13,944 nucleotides of DNA from the NCBI GenBank assembly GCA_003131985.1, contig PKWH01000064.1, forward strand, positions 7,804-21,747. Direction: 5' to 3'. Below are positions 12,893 through 13,944 of the stretch, piece after piece; position 1 is the first letter of the stretch, and the number at the start of each line of letters is the position of its first letter. A program made the translations under genes and the position numbers. This DNA comes from Acidobacteriota bacterium. GTDB lineage: Bacteria; Acidobacteriota; Terriglobia; Acidiferrales; UBA7541. The notes under the pieces are model-generated. The model saw only the letters and a list, made by a program, of their open reading frames with translations, was not told the DNA's origin and searched no databases.

Positions 12893-13944
12893 GTGCAAAG
12901 AATTTTTGTTCCTAGTTTGGTTTTGTCGGCCATGATTCTGTTCCCAATCGGGATCTTCGCGCAGATTCCTCCTTTGAAGCCGCCTCCTCTACAAGTTCCC
13001 ACCGGCACGGGCACCTGTTCCGTTGAGAAATCTTGCGACGATTTAGCGCCTGCGATGATTCAAAGCGCGCTCGGCCCGTCGCCGCTTGAAGAGAATCTGC
13101 GCTACCTCACCGACACAATCGGCGGCCGCGTCACCGGATCGCCCGCCGCTGATCGTGCTGTCGGCTGGGCAGTCGAAGCTTTGCATCACGCCGGCGTTGA
13201 CGAAGTGCACACGGAAAAATTCACGGTCCCGGTGAGCTGGAGCGAGGGTAACTCGCATATAGAAATTCTGTCTCCCGAACCTTTTCCCGTCCGCATGGTT
13301 TCCATCGGATGGTCCCCCGCCACGCCGCAGGGTGGAATCACAGGGAATATAGTCGATGTGGGAGCGGGTAATGACGACGGTTTCGCAAAAGCCGGCGTAT
13401 CGGCCCGCGGCGCTATTGTTTTGGTGCATGCAAACTTTCTTGTCACTTGGGAAGACCTCGTCAACGAATACAATCTGGACAAGGAAATTATCGATCGCGC
13501 GATGAAGGCGGGCGCTGCCGCGATATTCTGGATGTCCACGCGCCCCAATCTCCTGCTCTATCGTCACACCACCGCCGTGAACGGCGAACTCGAACCATTG
13601 CCGCAAGCCGTCTTGGCGCGTGAAGACGCCGAACGCATTGCAAGATTCCTGGCCGCCGGACAGAAAGTGCAAGCGCATTTTGAGATGCCAAACCACATCG
13701 GCGGCCCGGTAAATTCTGAAAATGTCGTCGCCGAAATTCGCGGCCGCGAAAAGCCCGACGAATTCGTGTTGGTCGGCGCGCATCTGGATTCATGGGAACT
13801 CGGAACTGGCGCGCTCGACGATGGCTGCAACGTGGCGATGATTATTGACGCAGCGCGTGTAATTCACGCCTCCGGCACCATCCCGCGCCGTTCCATCCGT
13901 TTTGTCTTCTTTACTGGAGAAGAACAAGGAATGCTCGGTTCGGC
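12893..13944 (+). CDS. Secreted M28 zinc peptidase, carboxypeptidase Q-like, partial
   Basis: The frame is open from GTG 12893 to the right edge: 350 residues are visible and the C-terminus is missing. A signal peptide (1-23: basic start, hydrophobic SLVLSAMILFPIGIFA, likely cleavage after A23) is followed by a proline-rich stretch (26-36) and a C42/C48 pair. A PA-like insert region (about 110-235) precedes the M28 catalytic domain. Di-zinc site residues visible are H297-x-D299 in VGAHLDSW, D309 in GALDDGCN, and E343-E344 in FTGEEQGMLGS (catalytic Glu plus zinc ligand); the remaining ligands lie beyond the edge. This order fits the carboxypeptidase Q (plasma glutamate carboxypeptidase) subgroup, which removes residues from short peptides outside the cell. 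A nutritional or peptide-turnover role is inferred. The gene is divergent from the LuxR regulator. Confidence 0.93.
   Translation, partial: MQRIFVPSLVLSAMILFPIGIFAQIPPLKPPPLQVPTGTGTCSVEKSCDDLAPAMIQSALGPSPLEENLRYLTDTIGGRVTGSPAADRAVGWAVEALHHAGVDEVHTEKFTVPVSWSEGNSHIEILSPEPFPVRMVSIGWSPATPQGGITGNIVDVGAGNDDGFAKAGVSARGAIVLVHANFLVTWEDLVNEYNLDKEIIDRAMKAGAAAIFWMSTRPNLLLYRHTTAVNGELEPLPQAVLAREDAERIARFLAAGQKVQAHFEMPNHIGGPVNSENVVAEIRGREKPDEFVLVGAHLDSWELGTGALDDGCNVAMIIDAARVIHASGTIPRRSIRFVFFTGEEQGMLGS

Overview
The window reads as chromosomal DNA of a heterotrophic, probably soil-dwelling bacterium, most likely an acidobacterium (Terriglobia/Koribacter-like). This is an inference. It rests on moderate-to-high G+C, the cupin-like protein family at the left edge, two lipoproteins built from tandem choice-of-anchor D (ASPM/SPD-2/Hydin-type) domains with a terminal fibronectin-III domain, a secreted carboxypeptidase Q-like M28 peptidase, and heavy use of GTG and TTG start codons. 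There is no rRNA, tRNA, CRISPR array, integrase or intact transposase.

Layout. 1-746 (-): 5' part of a JmjC/cupin_8-like protein, cut by the left edge. 747-1184: divergent intergenic region. 1185-2402 (+): GT87-type (DUF2029) membrane mannosyltransferase-like protein. It converges on a minus-strand pair: a large polytopic membrane protein related to PTPS-related/YfhO proteins (3283-5013), then a GT2 polyprenyl-phosphate sugar synthase-like enzyme (2471-3286) that overlaps it by 4 bp. Upstream on the same strand lie two paralogous anchor-D lipoproteins (5217-6569 and 6731-8410), separated by a strong hairpin. 8411-8692: divergent intergenic region. 8693-10249 (+): a VanZ protein with an inserted LamG-like domain. 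10400-11746 (+): UDP-glucose 6-dehydrogenase. 11811-12452 (-): LuxR-type HTH regulator. 12453-12892: long divergent regulatory region with several inverted repeats. 12893-13944 (+): N-terminal 350 residues of an exported M28 zinc peptidase, cut by the right edge.

How it may work together. Most genes concern the cell envelope and surface glycans. The GT2 enzyme would make a lipid-linked sugar on the cytoplasmic face. The GT87 and PTPS-related membrane proteins have the look of GT-C enzymes that use such donors on the outer face. UGDH would supply UDP-glucuronate for an acidic polysaccharide. VanZ proteins often sit in exopolysaccharide loci. The two lipoproteins are candidate surface-exposed adhesion or scaffold proteins. 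The M28 peptidase and LuxR regulator may be a separate unit. I found no clear new defence or mobile system. The most distinctive items are the VanZ-LamG-membrane architecture, the Cys-containing insertion in UGDH, the lipoprotein pair with different repeat numbers, the hairpin/direct-repeat cluster at 6612-6666, and the palindrome-rich LuxR/M28 intergenic region.
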